Source of the DNA: Alphaproteobacteria bacterium
GTDB taxonomy: Bacteria; Pseudomonadota; Alphaproteobacteria; UBA3830
DNA length: 64,000 bases
Assembly: GCA_017649895.1 (NCBI GenBank)
Contig: JAGCFW010000003.1
Span: 248,001 to 312,000, forward strand
Reading direction: 5' to 3'
Shown: piece after piece, positions 44,198 to 53,120 of the stretch
Layout of the letters: the number at the start of each line of letters is the position of its first letter
How positions within the stretch are numbered: the stretch's first letter is position 1
Translations under genes and position numbers: made by a program
Notes under the pieces: generated by a model
What the model saw: the letters and a program-made list of their open reading frames with translations, nothing else
What the model was told of the DNA's origin: nothing
Databases searched by the model: none

Positions 44198-44256
44198 TTT
44201 TCTCTCTCACATTAGAAATGGTGAACAGTGCCCTAAATTCATTACCCTGACAAACA

Positions 44257-44859
44257 TTAGCCATTCGCAGACACTACCACATTTAAACTTCCAACGTATT
44301 TTTTCCCAACAGAATCTTCCTTAACAGGAAGAGGTTCTAAAACAATTTTCCAAGACTCCTTAAAATTACTACCAGTTATTTTTGCACTATTTTCATTATC
44401 AAGCTCAACTCGCTCACCAGATGCATTATACATCACCAATTGAACTTGTATAGAAGACTTCTCATTTTGGCCTGCCGTTCCATATCCCTCAGGGAAAACA
44501 TTCCATATTCCATTCTGTACAGATTGCATTCCATTTCCCCCTTCTACCTTGATTGCCGCACCAACTCCCATGACTAAAATTTCAAAATCAAAGGTCCTGT
44601 CTTCTTCTTTCGACTCAGTTCCATCAACATCAAATAATTTTAACTCTTTTTCTTTACCACCACTCCTCACTTTAACAACCGCCTGAACCTGGCCTGAAAC
44701 ATTCGCGGAAACTGAATCTCCCCATCCATCTATTTCAATCTTTCTTTTTTTTGAAGCATTACCGTCAACTTCCATTGAGTTTGTCCCTTGACACACCACA
44801 TCTCCTGCGCCGACAATTAACATAATCGCCGCACAGACTTTTAATAATTTGATATTCAT
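44257..44859 (-). CDS. exported pilin-like subunit A
   Basis: 200 residues. Signal peptide MNIKLLKVCAAIMLIVGAGD, a short basic linker (KKRKIEIDGW), then beta strands including EKELKLFDVDGTESKEEDRT and a final GKKYVGSLNVVVSANG. First gene of the leftward pilin/MORN operon; it starts about 160 bases from the divergent chaperone gene. One Cys only, inside the signal region. Paralogue of subunit B. Confidence 0.58.
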   Translation of the reverse strand: MNIKLLKVCAAIMLIVGAGDVVCQGTNSMEVDGNASKKRKIEIDGWGDSVSANVSGQVQAVVKVRSGGKEKELKLFDVDGTESKEEDRTFDFEILVMGVGAAIKVEGGNGMQSVQNGIWNVFPEGYGTAGQNEKSSIQVQLVMYNASGERVELDNENSAKITGSNFKESWKIVLEPLPVKEDSVGKKYVGSLNVVVSANG

Positions 44860-45020
44860 TATTCTTTCCTTTCATTACAACAAACACACAAACCACTATC
44901 TCACCATCTAGCACCTTTTTATTTTTAAGGCAATAGTATTTTTTTACAATCTTGTAAACTTATTGTTTTATTTGGCATTAGTATGTATATTATAAGAGTT
45001 AATTTTGATTTGAAGATAAA

Positions 45021-45692
45021 ATGAGAGGCAAAGCAAATATGTATAAAATTTTATCGATATTGGCATTTATATTTTTAGCCACATTAAATACCGAAGCGCT
45101 GACGGTGGTTCCGTTTGTTCATTCTTTTGATCCTGAAGATAAAAACGAAAAAACTTTCCAATATTATGTGGAAAACAAAACCGATGATTTTTTGGCTTTT
45201 GAAATTTCTGTTTTCCGCAGAAAGATGGATAAAAAAGGAAACGATATTTTGGAAAAAGACACTGAATCTTTCATGTTGAGACCGTCGCAAATTATCATTC
45301 CTCCCCGCTCTTACAGAAACGTAAAGGTCAAATGGAAAGGCAACGATGAATTCAAAAAAAATCCTGAAAAAGAACAGGCTTTTCGTGTGGTAATGTCTCA
45401 ATTCCCTGTAAATCTTAAGAAAAAGAAAGAGAAACGTCAGCAAGCATCCATCCAGGTGGTGTATGAAATTAAGGCCTCGCTGTACGCGACTCCGAAAACG
45501 GCTAAACCAGATTTGAAAATTGTCTCCGAAGACGCCAAGATCATTGTTTTAAGAAACGACGGCAACAGGAGAGCCGAACTCAAGAAGTCTAACTTAGTGA
45601 TTCGCGATAAAAAAATTACGGACTTAGTTAAGCCGGACGACGTTAATACCGTGATCATGGCAAACAGCACTCGCATATACAAAAAAAGGTAA
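45021..45692 (+). CDS. periplasmic pilus chaperone (PapD-like)
   Basis: 223 residues, or 217 from the second ATG at 45039. Signal peptide YKILSILAFIFLATLNTEA. The N-terminal Ig-like domain carries FMLRPSQIIIPPRSYRNVKVKW and EQAFRVVMSQFP, matching the F1-G1 region of PapD/FimC-type chaperones. The C-terminal domain is short, with AKIIVLRNDGNRRAELKKSN. It delivers subunits to the usher by donor-strand complementation. The usher GTG follows nine bases later. Confidence 0.83.
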   Translation: MRGKANMYKILSILAFIFLATLNTEALTVVPFVHSFDPEDKNEKTFQYYVENKTDDFLAFEISVFRRKMDKKGNDILEKDTESFMLRPSQIIIPPRSYRNVKVKWKGNDEFKKNPEKEQAFRVVMSQFPVNLKKKKEKRQQASIQVVYEIKASLYATPKTAKPDLKIVSEDAKIIVLRNDGNRRAELKKSNLVIRDKKITDLVKPDDVNTVIMANSTRIYKKR

Positions 45693-45701
45693 AACAATGT
45701 C

Positions 45702-48296
45702 GTGAAAAAGTATCTAGTTACCTCTTTGTTGTTTTGTAGTTGCTGTTCTATCGCGATAGAGGCGGAATCCTCGGGGATAGAGTCAAGTTTGAGGTACGAA
45801 GATGCGGAATCGCCAATGCCGGATCTAGATTTGAGATACGAAGATAGCGAAGATCTGTGCCGCCAAGTTTTCGGACATGTTGAGCAACAGGAGGACATGC
45901 TTTTTGATGCAGATGTGTTGGTAGATGGAGAAAAATCCGGTATCGCGCCGACCTTTGTAGGGAAAATTTGTAAAATCCAAGCTGCATCGCTAAAATACTG
46001 TTTGGAGGAGTATCTCGAGCCGGAAGACATCAGTATCATCGATAAATACAAAGACGAAGACGGATTCGTAGAATTTTCGAGATTGGATACACTTTCACTT
46101 AAAACCAAATTTAATCAACTTACTATGCAGGTGGAAGTTTCGCTTCCCATGGAAAAGAAAAAAGTAAGAAACTTCAGCGGCAGAAAAGGTTCCCGAAGAG
46201 AAAAGTCGAATGTCGATCCTGCAAATATCAGCGCCGTAATGAATGTTCGTGTGGCACAGTTGTTCGAGCGTGGCAAATCTCACCCCTCAAATAAAAAGAA
46301 TTTAATTATTACTCCTTACGTTAATTTATTTGGAATTTGCGTAGAGGGAGAAACTTCATATGAGCAATCAACGGGTGATAAAGGAAGATTTCGCAGAGAT
46401 CGTACAACCGTCGTCTACGATTGGGCTAAGCCGGACATAATGTTCAAATTCGGAGATATAATCAGCCAATCGCTAAGCTATCAAAGCCCCCCGCGCCTCT
46501 GGGGATTTAACATAAATAAGGATGTCGAAAGAGAAAAATCCGAGGGATTTTCCAGCCCAATTCACATAACTTTGTTGAAAACCAGCACGATCGAGATCTA
46601 CTCCAACAACCATTTGATAAGAACCAGAACAAATGTCGCTCCCGGAACATATATTCTGGACGATATTTCATATAACAGTGGAACAAATGATATCAAAATA
46701 AAAATCATAGACGAAAGCGGACGCGAAGAAATTTTAGACGAAAGCTTTTTCTATGAAAGTTCATACGTACCGAAAGGAAAATTCACCTTTAACGGAAGCT
46801 ACGGATATCCCGAAATAAATGATCCGATTAAGGGAAGATATGACAAAAAAAACCCGCTACTATCCCTGACTTTAAAATACGGGTTGCTCCCCTCCGTTGA
46901 AATCGGCCTGGGATTATTGAGAAATAAGTCGGGGAAAACCTACTCGTATGAAATTCGAAACAAAAACATCTTAGGCCATTTTGATTTCAAATTCGCCACC
47001 AGTAATTATAGGGAAAATAATTCGAGGCTTTCCGGAAAAGTTTATTACGCGCAGTATAGCTCGCCACCAATAAATCTTTTCGATAAGACAAACCTAAACT
47101 TTTCAGCTTCAATTGAAAAATCAGATAACTTTTTCAGGCCGTACCTTGCAAAAAAAGACGAAAATTTTAAATTCGACAACATACTGAGGCAGGAAGAAAA
47201 TGCCAAAGGAAAAAATACCACCATCAGATATCGCACCAGTTTGAGCAACATACTATCGTTCAATACGGGCTTTAGTTATTCTCAAAAAAAAACTTTTGAT
47301 AAAAAATCGAGCAGAAGCATGTCATGGGATATTTCACGAGGATTCAATATCGATAACAATTGGTTCAGTAGCGGAAACATTAGCGCAAATTTCGATAGAA
47401 GTAAGGACTCAGACGGAAAAAGGAGAAAATCCTTCAGCTTATACTGCTCCATATCTCTCAAAAACCACGTTAACTTGTCCAGCGGATATTCAATAAACGA
47501 TGATAAATCCACCAGCTACATTTCGCTATCGCATTCTCCGGAAAATACGGGCTTCAGTTATGATATTACCGCCGAAAAATCTTCCTCCAGCAAAAAGTTA
47601 AAAATAAATACAAACTATTCAAATTCCGTATTCAAAGGAAACCTTAATCACTCTCGAAATAATCATGGCGAAAGTTCAACCCTCATCGGAGCAGAATCGG
47701 CTTTATATTTTGCAGACGGAAGATTTGCAATCGCCCGCACTGATTATTCGGACGGAGGATTCGTTTTAGTTACCCCTGGAAAAGATCTATCAAAGCATAA
47801 AATAAAATTCTTGAACAAAGACGCCGAATCGGGGTTCATGGGTGGCGGCGCGGTTCTTAAAAACTCCCGAACTTCTTTGACGGTTTCACGAATTGATCTT
47901 AAAGATATTCCGGATGATATCTCCCTTAAACTCGATACTATTGTATCTCAGGGCCAGTACAAACGCGGATTCATTGCCGACATTCAGGGAATTAAATCCG
48001 TTACGGCACGCGGAATTCTGGTGGATTCTCAGGGAAAGGTTTTGGAACAAGTGACGGGTTTCGCGATTAATAAGGATAACACTGACGAAACACCGGTATC
48101 ATTTTTTACCAACTCTTCCGGAGAATTCTCTCTGACAGAGTTAAAACCTGGTAACTACAAACTTACGATAAATGTTCAAAACACCGAACCTATCGAACTG
48201 AAAATAAAAGAAACGCTTGAAACCGAAGAGCTGGATTTGGGAATGGTTGTATGCAAGGATTCTACTGAGAAAGGAAAAAAAGATGAAGATATTTAA
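45702..48296 (+). CDS. outer-membrane usher protein
   Basis: 864 residues from a GTG start; the nearby ATG at 45697 opens another frame. Signal peptide KKYLVTSLLFCSCCSIAIEA. An N-terminal domain is followed by a 24-strand-type barrel with a plug-like region: YSNNHLIRTRTNVAPGTYIL and DISYNSGTNDIKIKIIDESG near 300-350 are typical usher segments. Aromatic-ended barrel strands fill 360-730. The C-terminal 90 residues read SVTARGILVDSQGKVLEQVT and SSGEFSLTELKPGNYKLTIN, a carboxypeptidase-regulatory-like fold seen at usher C termini. It translocates and assembles the pilus at the outer membrane. By eye nearer the alternative (CFA/I-type) ushers than FimD; clade uncertain. Confidence 0.83.
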   Translation: MKKYLVTSLLFCSCCSIAIEAESSGIESSLRYEDAESPMPDLDLRYEDSEDLCRQVFGHVEQQEDMLFDADVLVDGEKSGIAPTFVGKICKIQAASLKYCLEEYLEPEDISIIDKYKDEDGFVEFSRLDTLSLKTKFNQLTMQVEVSLPMEKKKVRNFSGRKGSRREKSNVDPANISAVMNVRVAQLFERGKSHPSNKKNLIITPYVNLFGICVEGETSYEQSTGDKGRFRRDRTTVVYDWAKPDIMFKFGDIISQSLSYQSPPRLWGFNINKDVEREKSEGFSSPIHITLLKTSTIEIYSNNHLIRTRTNVAPGTYILDDISYNSGTNDIKIKIIDESGREEILDESFFYESSYVPKGKFTFNGSYGYPEINDPIKGRYDKKNPLLSLTLKYGLLPSVEIGLGLLRNKSGKTYSYEIRNKNILGHFDFKFATSNYRENNSRLSGKVYYAQYSSPPINLFDKTNLNFSASIEKSDNFFRPYLAKKDENFKFDNILRQEENAKGKNTTIRYRTSLSNILSFNTGFSYSQKKTFDKKSSRSMSWDISRGFNIDNNWFSSGNISANFDRSKDSDGKRRKSFSLYCSISLKNHVNLSSGYSINDDKSTSYISLSHSPENTGFSYDITAEKSSSSKKLKINTNYSNSVFKGNLNHSRNNHGESSTLIGAESALYFADGRFAIARTDYSDGGFVLVTPGKDLSKHKIKFLNKDAESGFMGGGAVLKNSRTSLTVSRIDLKDIPDDISLKLDTIVSQGQYKRGFIADIQGIKSVTARGILVDSQGKVLEQVTGFAINKDNTDETPVSFFTNSSGEFSLTELKPGNYKLTINVQNTEPIELKIKETLETEELDLGMVVCKDSTEKGKKDEDI

Positions 48297-49026
48297 TTGT
48301 TTTGCGGTAATTTGCGGATGTGTTGAAGTTTTTTGTTTGGAACCAGGAGAATTTCCAGCTATTGTTTCCGTGGATAATCCCGATAACCTACGGATAATAG
48401 ATCAAACCGACAATACCGAGATAGAACGGTTTCATATATCTGTATTTTCAAATCCGCGAAAGTGCGCCAACGGCTCATTGAGTTTTTTTCTCAAGATAAA
48501 TTTTAAAAATTTCAACGAAATCGTTCGTTTCGACGACGAAATGATTAAAGATACGATCAACGGAAAGGTATTCTGCGTAACAATTCCGAAAAATGAGCTG
48601 GACAATAAAATCTTTTTCAGAGAAATTCAGCTGAAGCCAGATAATTCAAAATTCAAGTTGAACAAAATAAGACTCAAAATAGAACCGAAAGTCGCAATTT
48701 CAGCAGATCAAAAAAAAGTGAACTTCGGAAGAATTTCACGCAGTGGCACGCGTTTAGTGTCCGAAAATTCACCTACTGTCATCATAAGATATTCTATCCT
48801 CAATGACGCCGTTTGCGAAGTCATCAGCGAAAACAATTTTCACCTAAAAAACAAAGACAGTTACATATCGTACTCGGTAAACGGACTCGCTCAAAACGGA
48901 GATGTTTATTTTCCGTCAAATCAAAGTCAGTATATCGCAAATTTCAGAATAACTGACTCGAGGAAAAAGCCCCTGGCCGGCACATACTCCGACAAAATAA
49001 CCTTTTCCATAAAAACTCAACTGTGA
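48283..49026 (+). CDS. exported pilin-like subunit D (possible tip adhesin or initiator)
   Basis: 247 residues from the ATG at 48283, 14 bases inside the usher gene; signal peptide MKIFNCFAVICGCVEVFC. Two beta domains are suggested: about 20-150 and about 155-247. The second ends PLAGTYSDKITFSIKTQL, the best match in the locus to the terminal strand of usher subunits (AGxYxDxIxFxI). A two-domain subunit encoded next to the usher is the usual arrangement for a tip adhesin. It differs from subunits A-C. Confidence 0.68.
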   Translation: MKIFNCFAVICGCVEVFCLEPGEFPAIVSVDNPDNLRIIDQTDNTEIERFHISVFSNPRKCANGSLSFFLKINFKNFNEIVRFDDEMIKDTINGKVFCVTIPKNELDNKIFFREIQLKPDNSKFKLNKIRLKIEPKVAISADQKKVNFGRISRSGTRLVSENSPTVIIRYSILNDAVCEVISENNFHLKNKDSYISYSVNGLAQNGDVYFPSNQSQYIANFRITDSRKKPLAGTYSDKITFSIKTQL

Positions 49027-49359
49027 AAATTCTCGCCGCACCAAACAGATATTTATACAGAAATTTTTATTTATATGCCCAAAAAATAAAAATTTATTCG
49101 GCAGCAAAAAAGGAATTTTGTCCTATTTTCTGATCCAATACATCATAATGATCGCCATTGTCCCGTAAAGCCTATAGCCGGATATAGCCTTCCTTTGGTA
49201 AAATATGAAAATCTTTAATATTTTGAAAAATACGGGTATTTTATTATATTTTTCCTCTGTAAAATGTTGATGTGTTAACCTTTTGTTAATATAATTGATG
49301 TATTATGGTTTGTGGTTTGGGTAGGGTGCTCAAGCTTTTTTGGATTTAGGAGAGTGAAA
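49027..49359. other. intergenic region with the pal promoter
   Basis: About 330 bases, A/T-rich, with no ORF or RNA gene recognised in the first 240 bases. A possible weak hairpin (AAGCCTATAGCCGGATATAGCCTT) lies near 49170. The rest holds the pal promoter and leader. Confidence 0.4.
49267..49295 (+). promoter_or_regulatory. sigma-70 promoter of pal
   Basis: TTGATG (49267-49272), exactly 17 bases, then a perfect TATAAT (49290-49295), about 65 bases before the ATG. The best-looking promoter in the window. Confidence 0.75.
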
Positions 49360-49833
49360 ATGGAAAAGAAAAGTTTGATTTCTTTGGCTGCCTTGATGTT
49401 CTTGGCTGCCTGTGAATGTTGTTCCGATGAAGTCGAGCAGGTTGAAGTTGTTCAGGATGATTCCTTGAGCGCAGCCACCGCTGATTTCATTGCAAATGCC
49501 GGAGACAGGGTTCACTTTGATTTTGATAAATCAGCCCTTTCTGAGGAGTCAAAAGCCACCTTGGGACGTCAAGCGGATTGGTTACAGGATCATCAGCAGT
49601 ACAATGTCTTGATTGAGGGACATTGCGACGAAAGAGGTACTCGTGAATACAACCTCGGGTTGGGAGAAAGAAGAGCTGACGCGGCGGCGAGATTCCTGGC
49701 AGAGAAAGGTATTGCCGGAGACCGCATCAGGACAGTTTCTTACGGTAAGGACCGTCCAATCGCAGCGACCGGATCTCAGGAAGAGATTTACAGACTGAAC
49801 CGTGTTGCTATTTCGGTTCTTGAGAAGAATTAA
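49360..49833 (+). CDS. pal: peptidoglycan-associated lipoprotein Pal
   Basis: 157 residues from the ATG at 49360 (GGAG upstream). Lipobox ALMFLAAC gives Cys18 as the lipidated residue. The OmpA-like domain contains VHFDFDKSALSEESKATL and the peptidoglycan-binding IEGHCDERGTREYNLGLGER with Asp and Arg in place, ending YRLNRVAISVLEKN. It ties the outer membrane to murein in the Tol-Pal system. No tol genes or ybgF are adjacent, unlike the usual order. Confidence 0.94.
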   Translation: MEKKSLISLAALMFLAACECCSDEVEQVEVVQDDSLSAATADFIANAGDRVHFDFDKSALSEESKATLGRQADWLQDHQQYNVLIEGHCDERGTREYNLGLGERRADAAARFLAEKGIAGDRIRTVSYGKDRPIAATGSQEEIYRLNRVAISVLEKN

Positions 49834-49874
49834 TTTTTCGTTTTAGAGAATTTTTTCTGTTTATCCTGTATTGA

Positions 49875-49896
49875 CCCGCTTTCGAGCGGGTTTTTT
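49875..49896 (+). terminator. intrinsic terminator of pal
   Basis: CCCGCT-TTCG-AGCGGG followed by TTTTTT. Confidence 0.9.
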
Positions 49897-50295
49897 GTTA
49901 TATAAAATTATTGTCCTGTAATATCATAACCAGAAAACAGGCGAATCGCTGTAGTTTTACGCATAATATAAATTTGCATAAAAATTCATATTTACATCGA
50001 AACAGCTGAAATTTCAGCAAAATATCTACATCTCTCCAAATTTTTTATGAGAAAAAATGAAAAAAATTTTTAGAAAAAATCACAAAAATCTGCAAAAAAT
50101 GAGGTTAATACTTTGATTTTCCTCAATATTTGCCTCGAGTTGCAATGTTAGTTTTTTTGTTTTATTAATGAATTAAGCTGGATAGCGAAATGAAAGATAA
50201 AGAACTGATTCTCGCAGGGTCTGCACAGGGACTCATCAGTGTCTAAAAATATTAAGGCCGGTTAATTTACAGGCGAATGCAGTGCTTTTGCTTAT

Positions 50296-50309
50296 CGAAA
50301 GTACTTTCG
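50296..50309. promoter_or_regulatory. 14-base perfect palindrome ahead of the portal gene
   Basis: CGAAAGTACTTTCG is its own reverse complement. A second inverted repeat (GCGCAA at 50316-50321 and TTGCGC at 50335-50340) follows at once. The pair could be operator sites for a repressor or RNA hairpins in the leader; neither is shown. Confidence 0.35.
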
Positions 50310-50423
50310 CGTAAAGCGCAATGTGTTTGACATGTTGCGCTCCGGAAAACTTTACCAAATTTTCAATTTCATTTCGCAAAAATTGCGAGAAAGCTCCAAG
50401 CAACTACAGTGAAAGGAAAGAAA

Positions 50424-51572
50424 ATGTTTAATTTTTTTAACAGGACTGCGAAACGAAAGGAAACGCTGGTGGCCCTACGTGGATCGAATCCCGAGTGGAC
50501 GCCAAACAACTATAATTCGATGGTTTCGGAAAGTTTTCAGAAAAACGTGTTTGCATTTCGATCGATAAATCTGATTGCGTCGGGCATTGCGTCAATCCCT
50601 ATGTACGTAAAAAACGAAGATCTGACCATAAATCAAAATCTGACGGAATTACTGGCTCATCCGAACAAAGAACAAGGTCGTAGCTCGTTCATCACCAGTG
50701 TGGTCAGCTATTTACTTTTATCGGGTAACGCCTTTGTCTACTCGGATGAAGATCAGTTGTACAGTTTAAGATCAGATCGCGTAAAATTGGTTTATGATAA
50801 TGCAAAAACCTCTGTAAGATCCTATATTTATGAAGTTGATGGTGTTCGAATTCCCGTCGACTTGGAGGATATCTTGCACATAAAATCCTTCAATCCAACC
50901 AACGATTGGTATGGATTTGCTCCTCTGCGCGCTGCTATGTACGCCATCGATCAATATAACGAAATGGCAAAACACAATCTAAGCATTTTGCAAAACGGGG
51001 GACGTCCAAGCGGCTGTTTGATTTTAAAAGATTTTCAAAATCTTGATGAAGAGACGCGCGATGCGATAAGGAATCGACTCAGCGAAATTTATTCCGGAGC
51101 CAAAAACGCAGGACGCATCATGCTTTTGGAAGGAGGATATGAATGGCAAGAAATGGGATTAACTCCGCGAGATTTGGATTTTGCCGAGGCTCAAAATACC
51201 ATTGCCCGTGAAATTGTCCAAGCATTCGGCGTGCCCCCGATTTTGGTCGGAATTCGCGGAGACTCTTCCTTTAATAATTACCGAGAGGCACGCGCTCACT
51301 TCTGGGAGGATACCGTGTTGCCTTTGGCGGAACTGATACGCACTCAATTTACCGATTGGTTTCGGAAAAAATATCAAGAAAATTGTGAAATTTACTTTGA
51401 TCTTGATTCCATTCCTGCATTAATCGGAAAGAGAGAAATACTGTGGGAAAAAGTTTCTAACGCCGACTTCCTTTCTATTGACGAGAAACGAGAAATTTTA
51501 GGTTTCCCGAAAATGAAACATGAAGAATCTAAAGAAACTGATCCGAAAACCACGGAAAAGAAAGATAACTGA
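50424..51572 (+). CDS. phage portal protein (HK97 family)
   Basis: 382 residues from the ATG at 50424, with AAAGGAAAG upstream; the in-frame GTG at 50409 overlaps that site. Family features: NVFAFRSINLIASGIASIPM near 42, LLLSGNAFVYSD, the ADP-rich ILHIKSFNPTNDWYGFAPL near 153, and VQAFGVPPILVGIRGDSSFN near 270. It forms the dodecameric DNA gate at the capsid vertex. First structural gene of the cluster; a large terminase gene, normally just upstream, is absent. Frame intact. Confidence 0.92.
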   Translation: MFNFFNRTAKRKETLVALRGSNPEWTPNNYNSMVSESFQKNVFAFRSINLIASGIASIPMYVKNEDLTINQNLTELLAHPNKEQGRSSFITSVVSYLLLSGNAFVYSDEDQLYSLRSDRVKLVYDNAKTSVRSYIYEVDGVRIPVDLEDILHIKSFNPTNDWYGFAPLRAAMYAIDQYNEMAKHNLSILQNGGRPSGCLILKDFQNLDEETRDAIRNRLSEIYSGAKNAGRIMLLEGGYEWQEMGLTPRDLDFAEAQNTIAREIVQAFGVPPILVGIRGDSSFNNYREARAHFWEDTVLPLAELIRTQFTDWFRKKYQENCEIYFDLDSIPALIGKREILWEKVSNADFLSIDEKREILGFPKMKHEESKETDPKTTEKKDN

Positions 51573-51610
51573 TTAAAACTCAATCATTAGATAAAGAAAA
51601 AAGGATAAAA

Positions 51611-53089
51611 ATGGAAATTAAATCATTAAATGAAAAAGGAGAAATTGAAGGATACGCAAGTGTATTCGGAAAATTGGATCGAAACGGAGATATTGTCGAA
51701 CAAGGTGCTTTTAAAAAAGTCATAGAAACGTTCTACGCAGGGAAAAAACCGAAATTATTATGGCAGCATGATACAACCGAACCAATAGGAATCATCGACG
51801 AGCTATACGAAGACGATCACGGATTGTTTGTCAAAGCTCATCTATTAATGGATCTTCCGAAAGCGAAAGAAGTCTATCTCTTGCTGAAAAACAAAGCACT
51901 TGATAACTTCTCCATCGGCTACCGAATTCGAAATCATTTTATAAAAAATAATCAAAAACACTTAACTGATATCGAATTACTCGAAGTATCCATTGTGACT
52001 TTTCCGGCATGTGACTCAGCCACAATCGATGCCGTAAAATTCGACCAAAATTACAATCAAAACACAGATAAAAATTTAAATAAAAAAGGAGAAACAAGAA
52101 TGAAATTACCATTAAATACAAACTTAAACACGAACGAAAATTTTTCAAATTTTATTCGCAGCGGAGCAGATAATTTTTTGAAGAAATCACTCAATGAAAA
52201 TTCCGACAAGGACGGAGCCGTTCTTCTTCCGCAGAATATCTTGCAGAAAATCGACGATAAATTGAGCTACCTTTCTCCGATGCGAAATATTTCAAAAGTC
52301 ACGACAATTTCGTCAAGCTCAATCGACATTCTCGTTGATGAAAAACTTCCGGGAGCAAATTGGTGCGCAGAAAACAGCGAGCGCAAGGAAACTAATTCTC
52401 CTGAACTGAAAAAAATAAAAATCAATGTTCACGAGTTATGCGCGAAACCAAAGGCCAGCCAAGCTCTTTTGGATGATGCTCAAATCGATGTGGAAAATTG
52501 GCTAATCGAAAAAATCTCGGAAAATTTTGCGATGCTCGAAGACGAGGCATTTATCAACGGTGATGGAAAAAACAAGCCACGCGGATTTTTAAAGTGCAAA
52601 ACTTCAATGGAAAACGAAGCCGGAAGTCTGCAATATTTCCTCAGCGGGGCGAAGGGCAAATTTGCAAATTCCGAAACTGCGCTCAACACTTTGATAGAAA
52701 TGGTGTGTTCGCTTAAACCTCATCACGTAAAAAACGCAGCCTGGATCATGTCTCGATCGGCACTGGCAGAAATTCGCAAGATAAAAAATAACGACGGAAC
52801 AAGCATTTGGCAAATGTCCATGTCCGAAGCAACTCCGGCAACTTTGCTCGGATATCCTGTAGTGATCGACGACAATATGCCGCCCCTGAACGAGGAGGAA
52901 GGAACTTTTTCCGTGGCTTTCGGAGACTTCTCAAGCGGATACCAAATTATAGATCGCCAAGGGTTATCCGTCCTCAGAGATCCGTACACATCGAAACCAT
53001 TCGTCGAATTTTTTGCCTCCAAAAGAGTTGGCGGAGACGTCGTCGATTTTGATGCAATTAAACTTTTGAAATTCGATGCTGCTGAATAA
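51611..53089 (+). CDS. prohead protease fused in frame to HK97-type major capsid protein
   Basis: 492 residues. Residues 1-145 form an S78 prohead protease: GYASVFGKLDRNGDIVEQGAF, the His in LLWQHDTTEPIG (H53), the Ser in NFSIGYRI (S101) and an acidic residue in ELLEVSIVTFPA (E125). After an Asn/Lys-rich linker the capsid domain starts near 164 and runs through KVTTISSSSIDILVDEK, DDAQIDVENWLIEKISENFA and NGDGKNKPRGFL to the end. At the junction a strong AAAGGAG precedes an in-frame ATG at 52100. That start would yield a separate 329-residue capsid protein. Protease and capsid are separate genes in the Rhodobacter gene transfer agent. Confidence 0.9.
   Translation: MEIKSLNEKGEIEGYASVFGKLDRNGDIVEQGAFKKVIETFYAGKKPKLLWQHDTTEPIGIIDELYEDDHGLFVKAHLLMDLPKAKEVYLLLKNKALDNFSIGYRIRNHFIKNNQKHLTDIELLEVSIVTFPACDSATIDAVKFDQNYNQNTDKNLNKKGETRMKLPLNTNLNTNENFSNFIRSGADNFLKKSLNENSDKDGAVLLPQNILQKIDDKLSYLSPMRNISKVTTISSSSIDILVDEKLPGANWCAENSERKETNSPELKKIKINVHELCAKPKASQALLDDAQIDVENWLIEKISENFAMLEDEAFINGDGKNKPRGFLKCKTSMENEAGSLQYFLSGAKGKFANSETALNTLIEMVCSLKPHHVKNAAWIMSRSALAEIRKIKNNDGTSIWQMSMSEATPATLLGYPVVIDDNMPPLNEEEGTFSVAFGDFSSGYQIIDRQGLSVLRDPYTSKPFVEFFASKRVGGDVVDFDAIKLLKFDAAE
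52085..52102 (+). promoter_or_regulatory. internal ribosome binding site and ATG for a free capsid protein
   Basis: AAAGGAG at 52085-52091, eight bases, then ATG at 52100, all within the fused reading frame. It looks like the start site of a formerly separate capsid gene. Confidence 0.6.
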
Positions 53090-53120
53090 AAATTCGAAAA
53101 AAGAAAAGGAGAAAACAACA

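Larger units (their letters stand above)
49834..50423. other. long non-coding leader between pal and the phage-derived cluster
   Basis: About 590 bases. It holds the pal terminator, an A/T-rich stretch, an 18-codon ORF from the ATG at 50191, a perfect palindrome (50296-50309) and an inverted repeat GCGCAA/TTGCGC (50316-50340). No terminase gene or fragment was recognised on either strand. Confidence 0.5.

Noticed and set aside
45437-46108. 223-codon leftward ORF across the chaperone-usher junction
   Set aside because: Ser-rich antisense shadow with no plausible start site or domain; the sense strand encodes both pilus-assembly genes.
50191-50247. 18-codon ORF ahead of the portal gene as a terminase remnant
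   Set aside because: The peptide (MKDKELILAGSAQGLISV) has no terminase motif and stop codons flank it closely. It is reported only as part of the leader.
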